A stretch of 64,000 bases of DNA, from NCBI GenBank assembly GCA_023398815.1, contig JAEWRW010000002.1, positions 1 through 64,000 on the forward strand, read 5' to 3'. The notes under the pieces were generated by a model that ran no database searches, was not told where the DNA came from, and worked only from the letters and a program-made list of their open reading frames with translations. The stretch comes from Bacillota bacterium. Lineage in GTDB: Bacteria; Bacillota; Clostridia; Christensenellales; UMGS416. The position numbers and the translations under genes are program-made. Shown here piece by piece: positions 50,005-58,309 of the stretch (positions are counted from its first letter, which is position 1; every line of letters starts with the position of its first letter).

Positions 50005-50757
50005 CTACCCCTCAGCCACCATGCCCCGAAGCTTGGCGAGGATCTTGCTCTCCAGCCGGGAGATCTGCACCTGCGAGACGCCGATGGTGGCGGCAATTTC
50101 ACTCTGTGTCTTCTCCTGAAAGTAGCGCAACAGGATGATCTGCCGCTCCCGCGGCTCCAGCGAGCCCAGCAGCTCTTTCACCAGGATGCGGTCAATGTGG
50201 GTATCGGGGCGGCCGCTGTCGTCCTGCACGCGGTCAATGGTGCGCACCGGGTTCTCAGCCCCGGGGTTCAGCTCCTCCTCGATGGAGCTGATGGGGTTCA
50301 TCGCTTCCATCACGTAGGCCAGTTCCTCCGCCGGGATACCGGCCTCCTCAGCAATCTCGCCGGAGGTGGGCTCCCGCTGCAGGCGGGTGAAGAGTCGCTC
50401 CTGGGCGGCCATGAGCGTGCGGGCCTTCTCCTTGATGGATCGGCTGACCTTCATGGGGCCATCATCCCGCAGGAAGCGACGGATCTCCCCCATGATCATG
50501 GGCACCGCATAGGTGGAGAAGCACACGTTGTAACTCATGTCAAAGTTCTTGATGGCCTTGACAAAGCCCACGCAGCCAATCTGAAACAGGTCCTCGTATT
50601 CGGCCCCGCGGTCTCGGAACCGCTTGGCCACGCTGTGCACGAGGGCCAGATTCTCCCGGATCAATTGTTCCTCAGCGGCGGCGTCGCCGGCCCTTGCCCG
50701 CGCCAGCAGGTCCAGGGTCTCGATGGCGTTCTGCGCCCTGGTCGGTTCCCGCCCCAC
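50005..50757 (-). CDS. sigF: RNA polymerase sporulation sigma factor F
   Basis: 250 residues. Sigma-70 regions 2 (YEDLFQIGCVGFVKAIKNFD; STYAVPMIMGEIRRFLRDDG), 3 and 4 (EPRERQIILLRYFQEKTQSEIA; VSQVQISRLE). Immediate linkage to spoIIAA and spoIIAB identifies it as sigma-F rather than sigma-G. GTG 50757 was chosen, overlapping the spoIIAB stop region; no strong ribosome site, so coupling is likely. Confidence 0.95.
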   Translation of the reverse strand: MGREPTRAQNAIETLDLLARARAGDAAAEEQLIRENLALVHSVAKRFRDRGAEYEDLFQIGCVGFVKAIKNFDMSYNVCFSTYAVPMIMGEIRRFLRDDGPMKVSRSIKEKARTLMAAQERLFTRLQREPTSGEIAEEAGIPAEELAYVMEAMNPISSIEEELNPGAENPVRTIDRVQDDSGRPDTHIDRILVKELLGSLEPRERQIILLRYFQEKTQSEIAATIGVSQVQISRLESKILAKLRGMVAEG

Positions 50758-50758
50758 G

Positions 50759-51208
50759 CTAGTGCACGTCGGGCGAGGCCGGCGGTGGGGTGACGCGCTT
50801 GACCATGCGCACGGTGGTGCCATGGCCCGGCTCGCTGCGCACCTCCAGCTCGTCCATGAAGCTCTCCATCACCGTGAAACCCATGCCAGAGCGCTCCTGC
50901 TCGGGCTGGGTGGTGAAGAATGGCTGCATGGCCTGCTCCACGTCCTCGATGCCCCGGCCTTCGTCGGTGATCTCCACCGTCAGTTCCAAGCCCTCCACCG
51001 CGGCGCGTATGACGATGCTGCCGCCCCGGTTGCCGTATCCATGGACGATGGCATTGGTGACGGCCTCGGACACGGCGGTCTTGACGTCGGACAGCTCCTC
51101 CAGCGTGGGGTTGAGCCGTGCCAGGAACGCCCCCACCACCACCCGGGCGAAGCTCTCGTTCTCTGAGAGCGCCGGAATCTCCAGCACCATTTCGTTGCGT
51201 CCCCTCAT
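50759..51208 (-). CDS. spoIIAB: Anti-sigma F factor, serine kinase
   Basis: 149 residues. GHKL ATPase: N box EAVTNAIVHGYGN, DEGRGIEDV, and SGMGFTVMESF. It holds sigma-F inactive and phosphorylates SpoIIAA. ATG start overlaps the spoIIAA stop. Confidence 0.97.
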   Translation of the reverse strand: MRGRNEMVLEIPALSENESFARVVVGAFLARLNPTLEELSDVKTAVSEAVTNAIVHGYGNRGGSIVIRAAVEGLELTVEITDEGRGIEDVEQAMQPFFTTQPEQERSGMGFTVMESFMDELEVRSEPGHGTTVRMVKRVTPPPASPDVH

Positions 51209-51525
51209 GCCTTTCGTCCTCCCTCCCGCTCCACCACCTGGTAGAGCCCAGCCAGCCGCAGAATGCGGTCCATCTTCTCGTTGACGCCGCGCACGGCAAG
51301 CCTGCCGCCAGTGGCCTTCACCTTCTTGTACCGCCCTAGAATGACGCCGATGCCCGAGCTGTCCATGAAGCTCAGGCCTGACATGTCCAACACCAGCCGG
51401 CAGCCCCGGCGCATGTCAAGCGCCGTGTCCAGCTCTCGCCGCACAAACTCCGCCGCGTGGTGGTCGAGCTCCCCCGTCAACCACGCGATGACCTCAGTGG
51501 GTCGCTCCTCCAATCGTACGTTCAC
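51205..51525 (-). CDS. spoIIAA: Anti-sigma F factor antagonist (STAS)
   Basis: 106 residues. LVLDMSGLSFMDSSGIGVILGRY contains the phosphorylated Ser of the DSSG motif. When dephosphorylated in the forespore it releases sigma-F from SpoIIAB. GTG 51525 with GGAGGAA 7 bases upstream. First gene of the spoIIA operon. Confidence 0.96.
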   Translation of the reverse strand: MNVRLEERPTEVIAWLTGELDHHAAEFVRRELDTALDMRRGCRLVLDMSGLSFMDSSGIGVILGRYKKVKATGGRLAVRGVNEKMDRILRLAGLYQVVEREGGRKA

Positions 51526-51939
51526 CGTGATTCCTCCTTCCCGGAAGCCAAGCGTTCGCCGCCGCCCCGCGCCGCGCCTGCCGCGAAAGAACAGTGCTTT
51601 TGGCGAACGCGGCCTGTGACAAAGGCTGCCACAAACCGCCAGCGCTGGCAGCGCCTTCCAACACAGTATGCGCAGGGGGGAATAGATGTATGCACATGAT
51701 TTCAGCGCCCATGCGGCAGCTCCACGGCTGGCCCGGTGTGTGCGGCTCGGCCCCAAACCATGCCTCACGGCACCGTTGGTGCCGCATTCACACTTTTTTC
51801 AAAAACATGGTGTACAATAGACGAAGCATGAGCCATTGGGCGGACATGCACATTCTGCCTCTGTTGCCAGCAACCCACGGATTGCGCGCCCGTTGCAGCG
51901 CGTTCACCATGGGTATGCTATGCACACAGGGAAGACGAG
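51526..51939. other. Divergent intergenic region spoIIA / PBP
   Basis: It holds the upstream regions of spoIIAA (minus) and the penicillin-binding protein gene (plus; TACAAT at 51813-51818). An inverted repeat GCTGCCA...TGGCAGC lies near 51625-51650. I could not find a convincing sigma-H site for spoIIA. No gene is supported. Confidence 0.5.
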
Positions 51940-54483
51940 ATGGAGGCTGTTTTGGCACGCATCAAGCTGAAAAGAATAAAGGGCACCAAGGGGAAACGAA
52001 ACTGGAAGCGGATTTTTGCCAACGCTGCCAAGATCGCCGGCGGGTTGACGTTGGTGGGCATGGCGGCGGCCATCGTGTTTTTCATCTGGCTCATCAACGA
52101 CACCGACTGGAAGAGCTTTGACCCCAGCAAGATCACCAACCAGGCCCAGACCCTGCTAGTCTACGACAAGGACGGCAAGGAGATCGCCGGTGTCTCCAGC
52201 GGGCAGAATCGCATCTGGGTGTCGCTCGACAAGGTGCCGGAGAAGGTGCAGAAGGCCTTCATCGCCACCGAAGACGTGCGCTTTTACTCCCACTCAGGCG
52301 TGGACATCCGCCGCATCGCCGGCGCGCTGCTCGAAGACATCAAGCAGGGCTCCAAAGCCCAGGGCGCCAGTACCATCAGCCAGCAGCTCATCAAGCTCAC
52401 GCACCTCACAAACGAGAAGACTTGGACGCGCAAACTGCAGGAGGCGCGGCTGGCCATCCAGCTGGAGCAGACCTACAGCAAGGATGAGATCCTGGAGATG
52501 TACCTCAACACCGTGTACTTCGGCAACGGCGCTTACGGCATTGAAGCGGCGGCTGAGTCCTACTTCGGCAAGACATCGGACAAGCTCACCACGGCCGAGG
52601 GGGCGCTGCTGGCCGGCATTCTCAAAAGCCCCTCCAAGTATGCCCCGCACCTCCACCTCGACAACTCCATCGACCGGCGCAATCTCATCCTGGGCCTCAT
52701 GTACAAGTATGGGTTCATCGACGAGGACGAGATGAACGAGGGGAAGGATGAGGAAGTCAAGCTCAAGCTCAACAGCCAAAAGGCCAACGACTACGGCTAC
52801 TACATGGACGCGGCGGTGACCGAGGCGCTGGGGCTGCTGAATCTCGACTACGAGGATCTCGTCTCCGGCGGATACCGCGTCTACACCTCCATGGATCGGA
52901 AGCTGCAATCCCAGTGCGACAAGCTGGTGGCCGACGACGACTCCTTCCCCAAGGACGCCAAGGATGGCACCCAGGTGGAAGGTGCGCTCATCGTGCTGGA
53001 CAGCGAGACCGGCGCGGCCCGCGCCGTGGTGGGCGGGCGGGAGTATACCACCCGCATGGGGCTCAACCGCGCCACCAGCGCCCGCCGCCAGCCCGGCTCC
53101 ACCATCAAGCCCGCACTGGTCTACGGCCCGGCCATCGACCGCTATGGCTACAACCCGGCCACCATGATCCTCGATGAAAAGACCGACTTCAACGGCTACT
53201 CGCCCTCCAACTCCGGCGACAGGTACCGCGGCTGGGTCACCATGCGCACGTCACTGATCAACTCCATCAATGTTTCTGCGGTTAAGATCCTAAACGACGT
53301 GGGGCTCACCACGGCTAAGGACTTCGCCAGCCGCTTGGGCATCCCCTTTGCCGAGGGTGACGACAGCTTGGCGCTGGCACTGGGCGGCTTCACAGAGGGT
53401 GTCACTCCCATGGAGCTGGCCTCGGCCTATACGGCCTTCTCCAACGGCGGGCGCTACGCCAAGGGCTCCTTCGTCAGCAAGATCACCGACCCCGAGGGCA
53501 AGGTGCTCTACGAAAACAAGTATGAGACCACGCTGGCCATGAGCTCCTCTACGGCGTTCCTCATCACCTCCATGCTGCAGGACGCCGCACAGGAAGGCAC
53601 AGCCAAGCTCCTGGGCACCAGCAACCTGCCGGTGGCTGCAAAAACCGGCACCGTCAACTGGAAGGGCAGCAAGAACCGCGACGTGTGGCTGGCCGGCTAC
53701 AACCCCGAGTACACCATCGTGGCGTGGGAGGGCTTTGACAAGACTGATGACGAGCACTACCTTGCCAGCAGCGTAACCGGCGGCAAGTACCCGGCCAAGA
53801 TCGTCAAGGGCGTGCTCGATTACCTGTACAAGGACAAGGACGCGCCGGACTTCACCATCCCCGACACGGTGACGATGGTGGCGCTCGATAAGAAGGCGCT
53901 CTACGACACCCAAAAGCAGCTGCTAGCCTCGGAGCTTACGCCTGAGGACTCCAAGCTGTATGAATACTTCCCTACCGACGCGGTGCCCACCGAGACGAGC
54001 ACCTACTGGCAGACACCGGCGACACCCACAGACTTTTCGGCCACACTCTCCAATAACGATCTACCGCTGCTGTCGTTCACCATCGTGCAGTCCTTCGCCC
54101 GGTACGACCTCTACCGTGTGGATATGCTGGGGCAGACGGCCAAGATCGCATCCTTCACCGGCAAGGCCGGCAAGGCCATCCAGCACGAGGACACGACCGC
54201 CACCGCAGGCACCTGGCAGTACTACGTGCTGCCGGTGCACCCGGACATCAATGTGACCGGCGAGCCCACCGGGAGCCAGGAGGTTGTGGTTCCCGCTCCC
54301 CCCGAACCCACCGATACCGGCGGCTTCGTGTGGCCCTTCCCGCTGCCGGGGTGGAGCACCTCGCCCTCCCCCACGCCGGAGGTCACCGCCACGCCGGAGG
54401 CCACCCCGACGCCTGCGGATACCGTGGCCAACAGCAACAACAACCGCAACGGAAAGAAAAAGCCCAAAACGACCGGAGCATAA
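51940..54483 (+). CDS. Class A penicillin-binding protein (PBP1A family)
   Basis: 847 residues. A short basic cytoplasmic N terminus and one membrane helix (about 28-52). Next is the GT51 glycosyltransferase (about 85-260: EDVRFYSHSGVD; GASTISQQLIK; LNTVYFGNGAYGIEAAA), then the transpeptidase (about 330-620: SxxK in RQPGSTIKP, SxN in INSINVSAV, KTGT). The tail has an FN3-like segment and ends in a Pro/Thr-rich run and a basic NNNRNGKKKPK end. It polymerises and crosslinks peptidoglycan. ATG after AGGGAAGACGAG. Confidence 0.95.
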   Translation: MEAVLARIKLKRIKGTKGKRNWKRIFANAAKIAGGLTLVGMAAAIVFFIWLINDTDWKSFDPSKITNQAQTLLVYDKDGKEIAGVSSGQNRIWVSLDKVPEKVQKAFIATEDVRFYSHSGVDIRRIAGALLEDIKQGSKAQGASTISQQLIKLTHLTNEKTWTRKLQEARLAIQLEQTYSKDEILEMYLNTVYFGNGAYGIEAAAESYFGKTSDKLTTAEGALLAGILKSPSKYAPHLHLDNSIDRRNLILGLMYKYGFIDEDEMNEGKDEEVKLKLNSQKANDYGYYMDAAVTEALGLLNLDYEDLVSGGYRVYTSMDRKLQSQCDKLVADDDSFPKDAKDGTQVEGALIVLDSETGAARAVVGGREYTTRMGLNRATSARRQPGSTIKPALVYGPAIDRYGYNPATMILDEKTDFNGYSPSNSGDRYRGWVTMRTSLINSINVSAVKILNDVGLTTAKDFASRLGIPFAEGDDSLALALGGFTEGVTPMELASAYTAFSNGGRYAKGSFVSKITDPEGKVLYENKYETTLAMSSSTAFLITSMLQDAAQEGTAKLLGTSNLPVAAKTGTVNWKGSKNRDVWLAGYNPEYTIVAWEGFDKTDDEHYLASSVTGGKYPAKIVKGVLDYLYKDKDAPDFTIPDTVTMVALDKKALYDTQKQLLASELTPEDSKLYEYFPTDAVPTETSTYWQTPATPTDFSATLSNNDLPLLSFTIVQSFARYDLYRVDMLGQTAKIASFTGKAGKAIQHEDTTATAGTWQYYVLPVHPDINVTGEPTGSQEVVVPAPPEPTDTGGFVWPFPLPGWSTSPSPTPEVTATPEATPTPADTVANSNNNRNGKKKPKTTGA

Positions 54484-54490
54484 ACAAAAC

Positions 54491-54520
54491 AGGACGGGGC
54501 GATATGCCCCGTCCTTTCCT
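54491..54520. terminator. Terminator after PBP gene
   Basis: AGGACGGGGC-GATAT-GCCCCGTCCT then TTCCTTT; it also separates the convergent GNAT gene. Confidence 0.88.
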
Positions 54521-54531
54521 TTGCCCTTCGG

Positions 54532-55164
54532 TCACCGGTGGCCACAGTTGCCTTGCCTGCATTCGTATTCCAACCTTGTCAGCACAAAGTGCAATTCTCC
54601 CGTTTCCCGCTCTCCCACGGGAAGGTCCTCCATCGGGAGCGACCGGAATCCGTTGCGCAAAAACGTTCGTTGGCTGCGGGCATTGTGGTCCCCCACGAGG
54701 CAATGGAGCACATCAACCCGCTCACGCCGGAAGGCAAACCCGACGAGCATGCCCACCAAACCGGTGCCGATCCCCCTGCCCCAGAACTCCTTTTCGCCAA
54801 TGGTCATATCGATCCGGCACACATCCTGCCCCGGGTACAGGGCGCACACCTCCGGCAGGTTCATCCGCTGGAGCCAACACTCCCCGATTGCCCGGCCGTC
54901 TGCCTCCACCAGGAAGCAGACGGCACTGCACGACACGGCCCCATAAATCGAGCAAACCGTCTCCTTGTCGTAGAAATGGGCGTCCTCCCCCTCGGTGTAG
55001 GTGCAGGCCTTGCCCGGCCCGCTCTCCTCCCAGTAAACAATCTCGGGGTCGGCGTTCCACCGGCACAACAGCGGCAGGTGATCGTCGCACAGGGGCCTCA
55101 ACACCAGGTCAACCCCGCCAGCCCTGCCAGTGAGTGTCACATCGTGCGTGGTGATGACAGCCAT
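54532..55164 (-). CDS. GNAT N-acetyltransferase (AAC(6')/RimJ-like)
   Basis: 210 residues. VLRPLCDDHLPLLCRWNADPEIVYW at the N terminus, IGEKEFWGRGIGTGLVGML (acetyl-CoA loop), and NARSQRTFLRNGF. The N-terminal arrangement resembles aminoglycoside 6'-acetyltransferases and related RimJ enzymes, but I see nothing that fixes the substrate. AAGGAGG upstream. It lies 18 bases downstream of the ABC-F gene, so the two may form one resistance-type unit (inference). Confidence 0.82.
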   Translation of the reverse strand: MAVITTHDVTLTGRAGGVDLVLRPLCDDHLPLLCRWNADPEIVYWEESGPGKACTYTEGEDAHFYDKETVCSIYGAVSCSAVCFLVEADGRAIGECWLQRMNLPEVCALYPGQDVCRIDMTIGEKEFWGRGIGTGLVGMLVGFAFRRERVDVLHCLVGDHNARSQRTFLRNGFRSLPMEDLPVGERETGELHFVLTRLEYECRQGNCGHR

Positions 55165-55182
55165 TTGCCGTGCCTCCTTCCT

Positions 55183-56736
55183 TTAGCGCCGCAGCAGCCG
55201 CTCCACATCAAAGACCCGGTCAACTAGGCCATCGTAGAAGTGGTCGTCGTGGCTCACCAGCAGCACCGTGCCATCGAAGGCCGCCAGCGCCTCCCGCAGG
55301 GCTTCCTTGGCGTCGGCGTCCAGGTGGTTGGTTGGCTCATCCAGGATGAGCAGCGTGCACGGCGCGATCATCAGCCGGCAGAGCTTGACCTTGGCCTGCT
55401 CGCCGCCGCTGAGGGTGGAAAGGGGTTTCTCCACATGCTCCCGACGGATGCCGCAGCGCGCGAGGTAGCTGCGTGCCTCCTGGGGCGACAGGCGGGGAAA
55501 GGCCTCGCAAATCTCATCAAGCGGGGTGGAGGCGGCGTTCCGCCAGCGGTGGTCCTGCTCGTAGTAACCCACCACCACCCGGTCGGCGAAGTGATACTGC
55601 CCGCCCAACGCCGGCAGTTCACCGGCGATGGTCTTCAAGAACGTCGTCTTGCCAATGCCGTTGAACCCCCGCACCGCCACCCGCTGGCCCTGCCGCAGGG
55701 TGAGGTCGATGCCGGTGAGCAGCGGATACTGGTAGCCGACAGCCAGGCCCTCCACTTCCAGCAGCAAGGGCTCGGGCGTGGGGCTGTGGCGGAAACGAAA
55801 CACCGGCTTGACCGCCACGGTAGGCCGCTCCATCCGCTCAATGCGATTGAGGCGCTTCATGCGGCTCTGTGCCTGGCGGGCGGTGGCAGTGCGCACGCGG
55901 TTGCGGTTGATGTAGTCCTCCAGGCGCTCAATCTCCTGCCGCTGGCGCTGGTACTGGCGGACGTACTCCTCCCGCCGCTGCTCCTTCTGTGCGAGGAAGC
56001 TGGCAAAGCTGCCGGTGTAGCGGTTGATCTGCCCGAAGGCAATGTCGCAGATGCAGTTGGTGACCGTGTCGAGGAAGGCCCCGTCGTGGCTCACGATGAG
56101 GAACGCCCCCTCGAACCCCCGCAGGAACTTGCCCAGCCAGTCGATGTGCGCCCGATCGAGGAAGTTCGTGGGCTCATCCAGCAGCAGCACGTCGGGGGCT
56201 TCCAGCAGGAGCTTGGCCAGCAGAACTTTGGCACGCTGCCCGCCACTGAGCTCACCCACCGGCCGCTCCAACCCCAGGGCCGCCACGCCCAACCCCGCCG
56301 CCACCCGGGCGATGTGGCTGTCAATGGCGTAGAAGCCGCCGCGCTCCAGCGCCTGCTGCAGCCGGTCGGCCCGGGCGATGAGGCGCGTGAGCTCCCCAGC
56401 CCCGGCATGGGCCAGTGCCTCGTGAGTGCGCGCAAGCTCCGCGTCGGTCTCAAAGAGCCCGCGGTACGCGGTGCGCAGGTAGTCGAGAATGGAGAGCGTC
56501 GGGTCCACACTGGCGTATTGGTCGAGATACCCCACGGTCACACGGGGCTGCCAGGCAATCTGCCCACCCTCGGCCAGCAGCTGGCCGGCTGCCAAGCGAA
56601 TGAGGGTACTCTTGCCCGAGCCATTGGGGCCGGTCAGGCCCATGTGGTCACCGGGCAGCAGGCGCAGTTCGGCGTCTTGGAAGAGGCGCTTCTCCCCAAA
56701 GCCATGGTTCAGATGCTCTATCGTCAAAATGCTCAT
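55183..56736 (-). CDS. ABC-F type ATP-binding protein
   Basis: 517 residues with two ABC domains: Walker A GPNGSGKST and signature LSGGQRAK, linker with basic helices (about 240-300), then second Walker A FNGIGKTT, signature LSGGEQAK, and LILDEPTNHLD. No membrane segments. ABC-F proteins bind the ribosome; some give antibiotic protection (ARE), others are housekeeping. The attenuator-type leader points to the inducible protective kind (inference). ATG 56736 chosen at MSILTIEHLN, with GGAAAGGTGAT upstream. Confidence 0.9.
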   Translation of the reverse strand: MSILTIEHLNHGFGEKRLFQDAELRLLPGDHMGLTGPNGSGKSTLIRLAAGQLLAEGGQIAWQPRVTVGYLDQYASVDPTLSILDYLRTAYRGLFETDAELARTHEALAHAGAGELTRLIARADRLQQALERGGFYAIDSHIARVAAGLGVAALGLERPVGELSGGQRAKVLLAKLLLEAPDVLLLDEPTNFLDRAHIDWLGKFLRGFEGAFLIVSHDGAFLDTVTNCICDIAFGQINRYTGSFASFLAQKEQRREEYVRQYQRQRQEIERLEDYINRNRVRTATARQAQSRMKRLNRIERMERPTVAVKPVFRFRHSPTPEPLLLEVEGLAVGYQYPLLTGIDLTLRQGQRVAVRGFNGIGKTTFLKTIAGELPALGGQYHFADRVVVGYYEQDHRWRNAASTPLDEICEAFPRLSPQEARSYLARCGIRREHVEKPLSTLSGGEQAKVKLCRLMIAPCTLLILDEPTNHLDADAKEALREALAAFDGTVLLVSHDDHFYDGLVDRVFDVERLLRR

Positions 56737-56756
56737 ATCCATCACCTTTCCAACAA

Positions 56757-56782
56757 AAAAAGAAGGGGCCATCGCCTCTTCT
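56757..56782 (-). terminator. Attenuator terminator before ABC-F gene
   Basis: Minus strand AAGAAGAGGC-GATG-GCCCCTTCTT (one A-C mismatch) followed by a run of T residues, ending about 20 bases before the ABC-F start codon. Confidence 0.78.
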
Positions 56783-56851
56783 TCCTGAAACCCGGACACG
56801 AACCGGGCTAGCCGCCCAGGGCGGCAAACAAAAACAACAGCGATGCAGATT

Positions 56852-56929
56852 CTTCCCGTATGAGGTTTGGCCGAAAAAAGGGTAGACTACCCCCTCAGTT
56901 GGCCAGAACCCTCATCATACGGTCGGAAG
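56852..56929 (-). promoter_or_regulatory. Ribosome-mediated attenuator pairing of the ABC-F leader
   Basis: Segment A (56929-56901), inside the leader peptide frame, is complementary with bulges to segment B (56872-56852, GGCCAAACCTCATACGG). Between them GGGTA-GTC-TACCC with six T residues (56892-56874) forms a second small terminator. A ribosome stalled on the leader frame would disrupt A-B pairing. Confidence 0.65.
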
Positions 56930-56936
56930 CGTGCAT
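56895..56936 (-). CDS. Leader peptide of the ABC-F gene
   Basis: 13-residue open frame MHASDRMMRVLAN with stop, preceded by GAGGAG 10 bases upstream. It lies right after the promoter and overlaps one arm of the leader structure. Typical of translational sensing leaders of macrolide/lincosamide-type resistance genes; the sequence itself matches no leader I know. Confidence 0.62.
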   Translation of the reverse strand: MHASDRMMRVLAN

Positions 56937-56968
56937 GCTGTTGTTACTCCTCGTGCAGGTTTGGTTTG

Positions 56969-56998
56969 AGTGTACCACAAGAACCATGGCTATGGCAA
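56969..56998 (-). promoter_or_regulatory. Promoter of ABC-F transcription unit
   Basis: Minus strand TTGCCA (56998-56993), 18 bases, TACACT (56974-56969) within TGTGGTACACT. Confidence 0.72.
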
Positions 56999-57006
56999 GA
57001 GCGAAC

Positions 57007-57276
57007 TCAATCGCCATCGTTGGCCTTGAGGATCTTCTTAATGCTGTCGGTCGTCAGGCAATACTCCCGCGCCAGCGCATCCACCGGGGAACCCTCCCTG
57101 TGCTGCTGCACAATGCGGTGGTTGCGCTGCTCATAGTGCCGGCGGGAACCGCTGACCGTGCCCCACCGGGCCTTCTGGTTGGAGCTGGGCACGTAGATGA
57201 GCTCCCCCTGGGCGAACTTTTGCAGCTCGCAGAGCAATTCCTGCGGCAAAAACGCCTTCGCGTTGCGATATTTCAT
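57007..57276 (-). CDS. CD3324-like helix-turn-helix protein
   Basis: 89 residues. KYRNAKAFLPQELLCELQKFAQGELIYVP at the N terminus, then a basic loop, and a C-terminal HTH-like segment (VDALAREYCLTTDSIKKIL). Small Mor-like HTH proteins of this kind are common in Clostridia; function unknown. ATG 57276 with AAGGAGAG. It ends just upstream of the ABC-F promoter. Confidence 0.8.
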   Translation of the reverse strand: MKYRNAKAFLPQELLCELQKFAQGELIYVPSSNQKARWGTVSGSRRHYEQRNHRIVQQHREGSPVDALAREYCLTTDSIKKILKANDGD

Positions 57277-57312
57277 ACTCTCTCCTTGAAACGAAGTCCA
57301 TTCAAGTGCAGC

Positions 57313-57339
57313 AAAGCCGCAGGAGAACCCTGCGGCTTT
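57313..57339 (-). terminator. Hairpin upstream of CD3324-like gene
   Basis: AAAGCCGCAGG-N5-CCTGCGGCTTT, an 11-bp perfect stem. Only a weak T run follows, so it may be an attenuator or a processing site rather than a full stop. Confidence 0.6.
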
Positions 57340-57427
57340 GGGTGATCCTGTATACGGCAACGACCGCGACGGCAGGGTAGGGACTGGGGTGTCCCTCCCG
57401 CACGCCGCGCTCGCTGCCTATGCAGTT

Positions 57428-57463
57428 TTAGAGGCTGTCCACCTCATACATACGGATCTTCAC
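57428..57463 (-). CDS. Mini-ORF, 11 codons
   Basis: GTG start preceded by AAAGGGG with 8-base spacing; encodes (M)KIRMYEVDSL then TAA. It lies 48 bases after a promoter -10 box and about 90 bases before a terminator-like hairpin. It could be a leader peptide controlling the CD3324-like gene or an independent small peptide. Confidence 0.45.
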   Translation of the reverse strand: MKIRMYEVDSL

Positions 57464-57510
57464 TTGATCAACCCCTTTCAAAGAGATTCGCAAATCCGGA
57501 TTGCGCCATC

Positions 57511-57539
57511 ATTGTACCGCGATTGCGGCCGCGCCGCAA
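57511..57539 (-). promoter_or_regulatory. Promoter of leader / CD3324-like unit
   Basis: Minus strand TTGCGG (57539-57534), 17 bases, TACAAT (57516-57511). Confidence 0.65.
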
Positions 57540-57572
57540 GGGAAAAAACGTTTTAACAACAGGTTGCCGCGT

Positions 57573-58307
57573 TCAGTCGTCTGTGTCCTTCGGCGCGGCT
57601 CCCTCGGCGTCGGGCTCGTCGTCGCCCTCCAGCGCGAAGATGCGCTCATAGATCTGGTCGCGGGTCACGTCGTTGAGGGCGTCAATGTTCTTGGTCAGTG
57701 CCTCGCGGTAGTAGGCCAACGCGTCCTCCACCCTATCCTCGTGCTCGGCCACCAGGCCCAGGTGGTAGCAAACGTCAGAAATGTGCTTGACGGCATAGGC
57801 CCGCTCGCAATACTCCTTGGCCTTGTCCCACTCGCCCATCTGCAGGTACATCTGCCCGGTGTTGTCGAGGATCACCGGGTCGTCGGGCTCATACTCCACC
57901 GCCTCCAGGTTGTAGGGCTCGGCCTTGTCGTAGAACCCGGCGGCGGTGTAGACGTAGCCCAGCGTCTGGTAGACCCGCAGGCTCTTGAAGTTGCTGTGAA
58001 TGTCCTCCAGCGCGATGAGGGCCTTCTGGGTGTCCCCCAGCTTGAAGTACGCCATCGCGCGGTTCATGCGGATCATGGCGCGCAGGTTGTCCTTGCAGCC
58101 ACGGTCTTTGAGCGCAATGTCAAACTGGGTGATGGCACCCTCAAAGTCGCCGCGCTTCAAGAGCAGCACGCCAAAGGTGCCCTCCCGCGCGGGGGGCATG
58201 GGGCCGAACTTGTGCGCCCGCCGGTACCACTGCTCGGCCTTCTCGAGCTTCCCGCGGCTGTGGTTGTAGTAGCCAAAGAAACTGACGAAATTGGAAATGA
58301 TGGACAT
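57573..58307 (-). CDS. Tetratricopeptide repeat protein
   Basis: 244 residues composed of about five or six TPR units (for example GKLEKAEQWYRRAHKFGP, GDFEGAITQFDIAL, GEWDKAKEYCERAY, DRVEDALAYYREAL) and an acidic tail. Cytoplasmic scaffold; no enzymatic motif. It begins 2 bases after the stop of the MrfB-like gene and is co-transcribed with it. It contains NHSRG near the start rather than a signal peptide. Confidence 0.85.
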   Translation of the reverse strand: MSIISNFVSFFGYYNHSRGKLEKAEQWYRRAHKFGPMPPAREGTFGVLLLKRGDFEGAITQFDIALKDRGCKDNLRAMIRMNRAMAYFKLGDTQKALIALEDIHSNFKSLRVYQTLGYVYTAAGFYDKAEPYNLEAVEYEPDDPVILDNTGQMYLQMGEWDKAKEYCERAYAVKHISDVCYHLGLVAEHEDRVEDALAYYREALTKNIDALNDVTRDQIYERIFALEGDDEPDAEGAAPKDTDD

Positions 58308-58309
58308 CC

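Larger units (their letters stand above)
57277..57572. other. Transcribed leader region with mini-ORF and hairpin
   Basis: It contains a promoter, an 11-codon open frame and a strong hairpin, listed separately. The segment between them (57340-57427) has further small hairpins such as AGGGAC...GTCCCT, but no RNA family that I recognise. Confidence 0.5.

Noticed and set aside
51526..51700. Sigma-H promoter for spoIIA
   Set aside because: Expected from other spore formers, but no AGGAnnT...GAAT pair with suitable spacing could be identified.
57340..57427. Possible signal recognition particle RNA or known riboswitch
   Set aside because: Local hairpins exist, but no conserved SRP or riboswitch core sequence was found.
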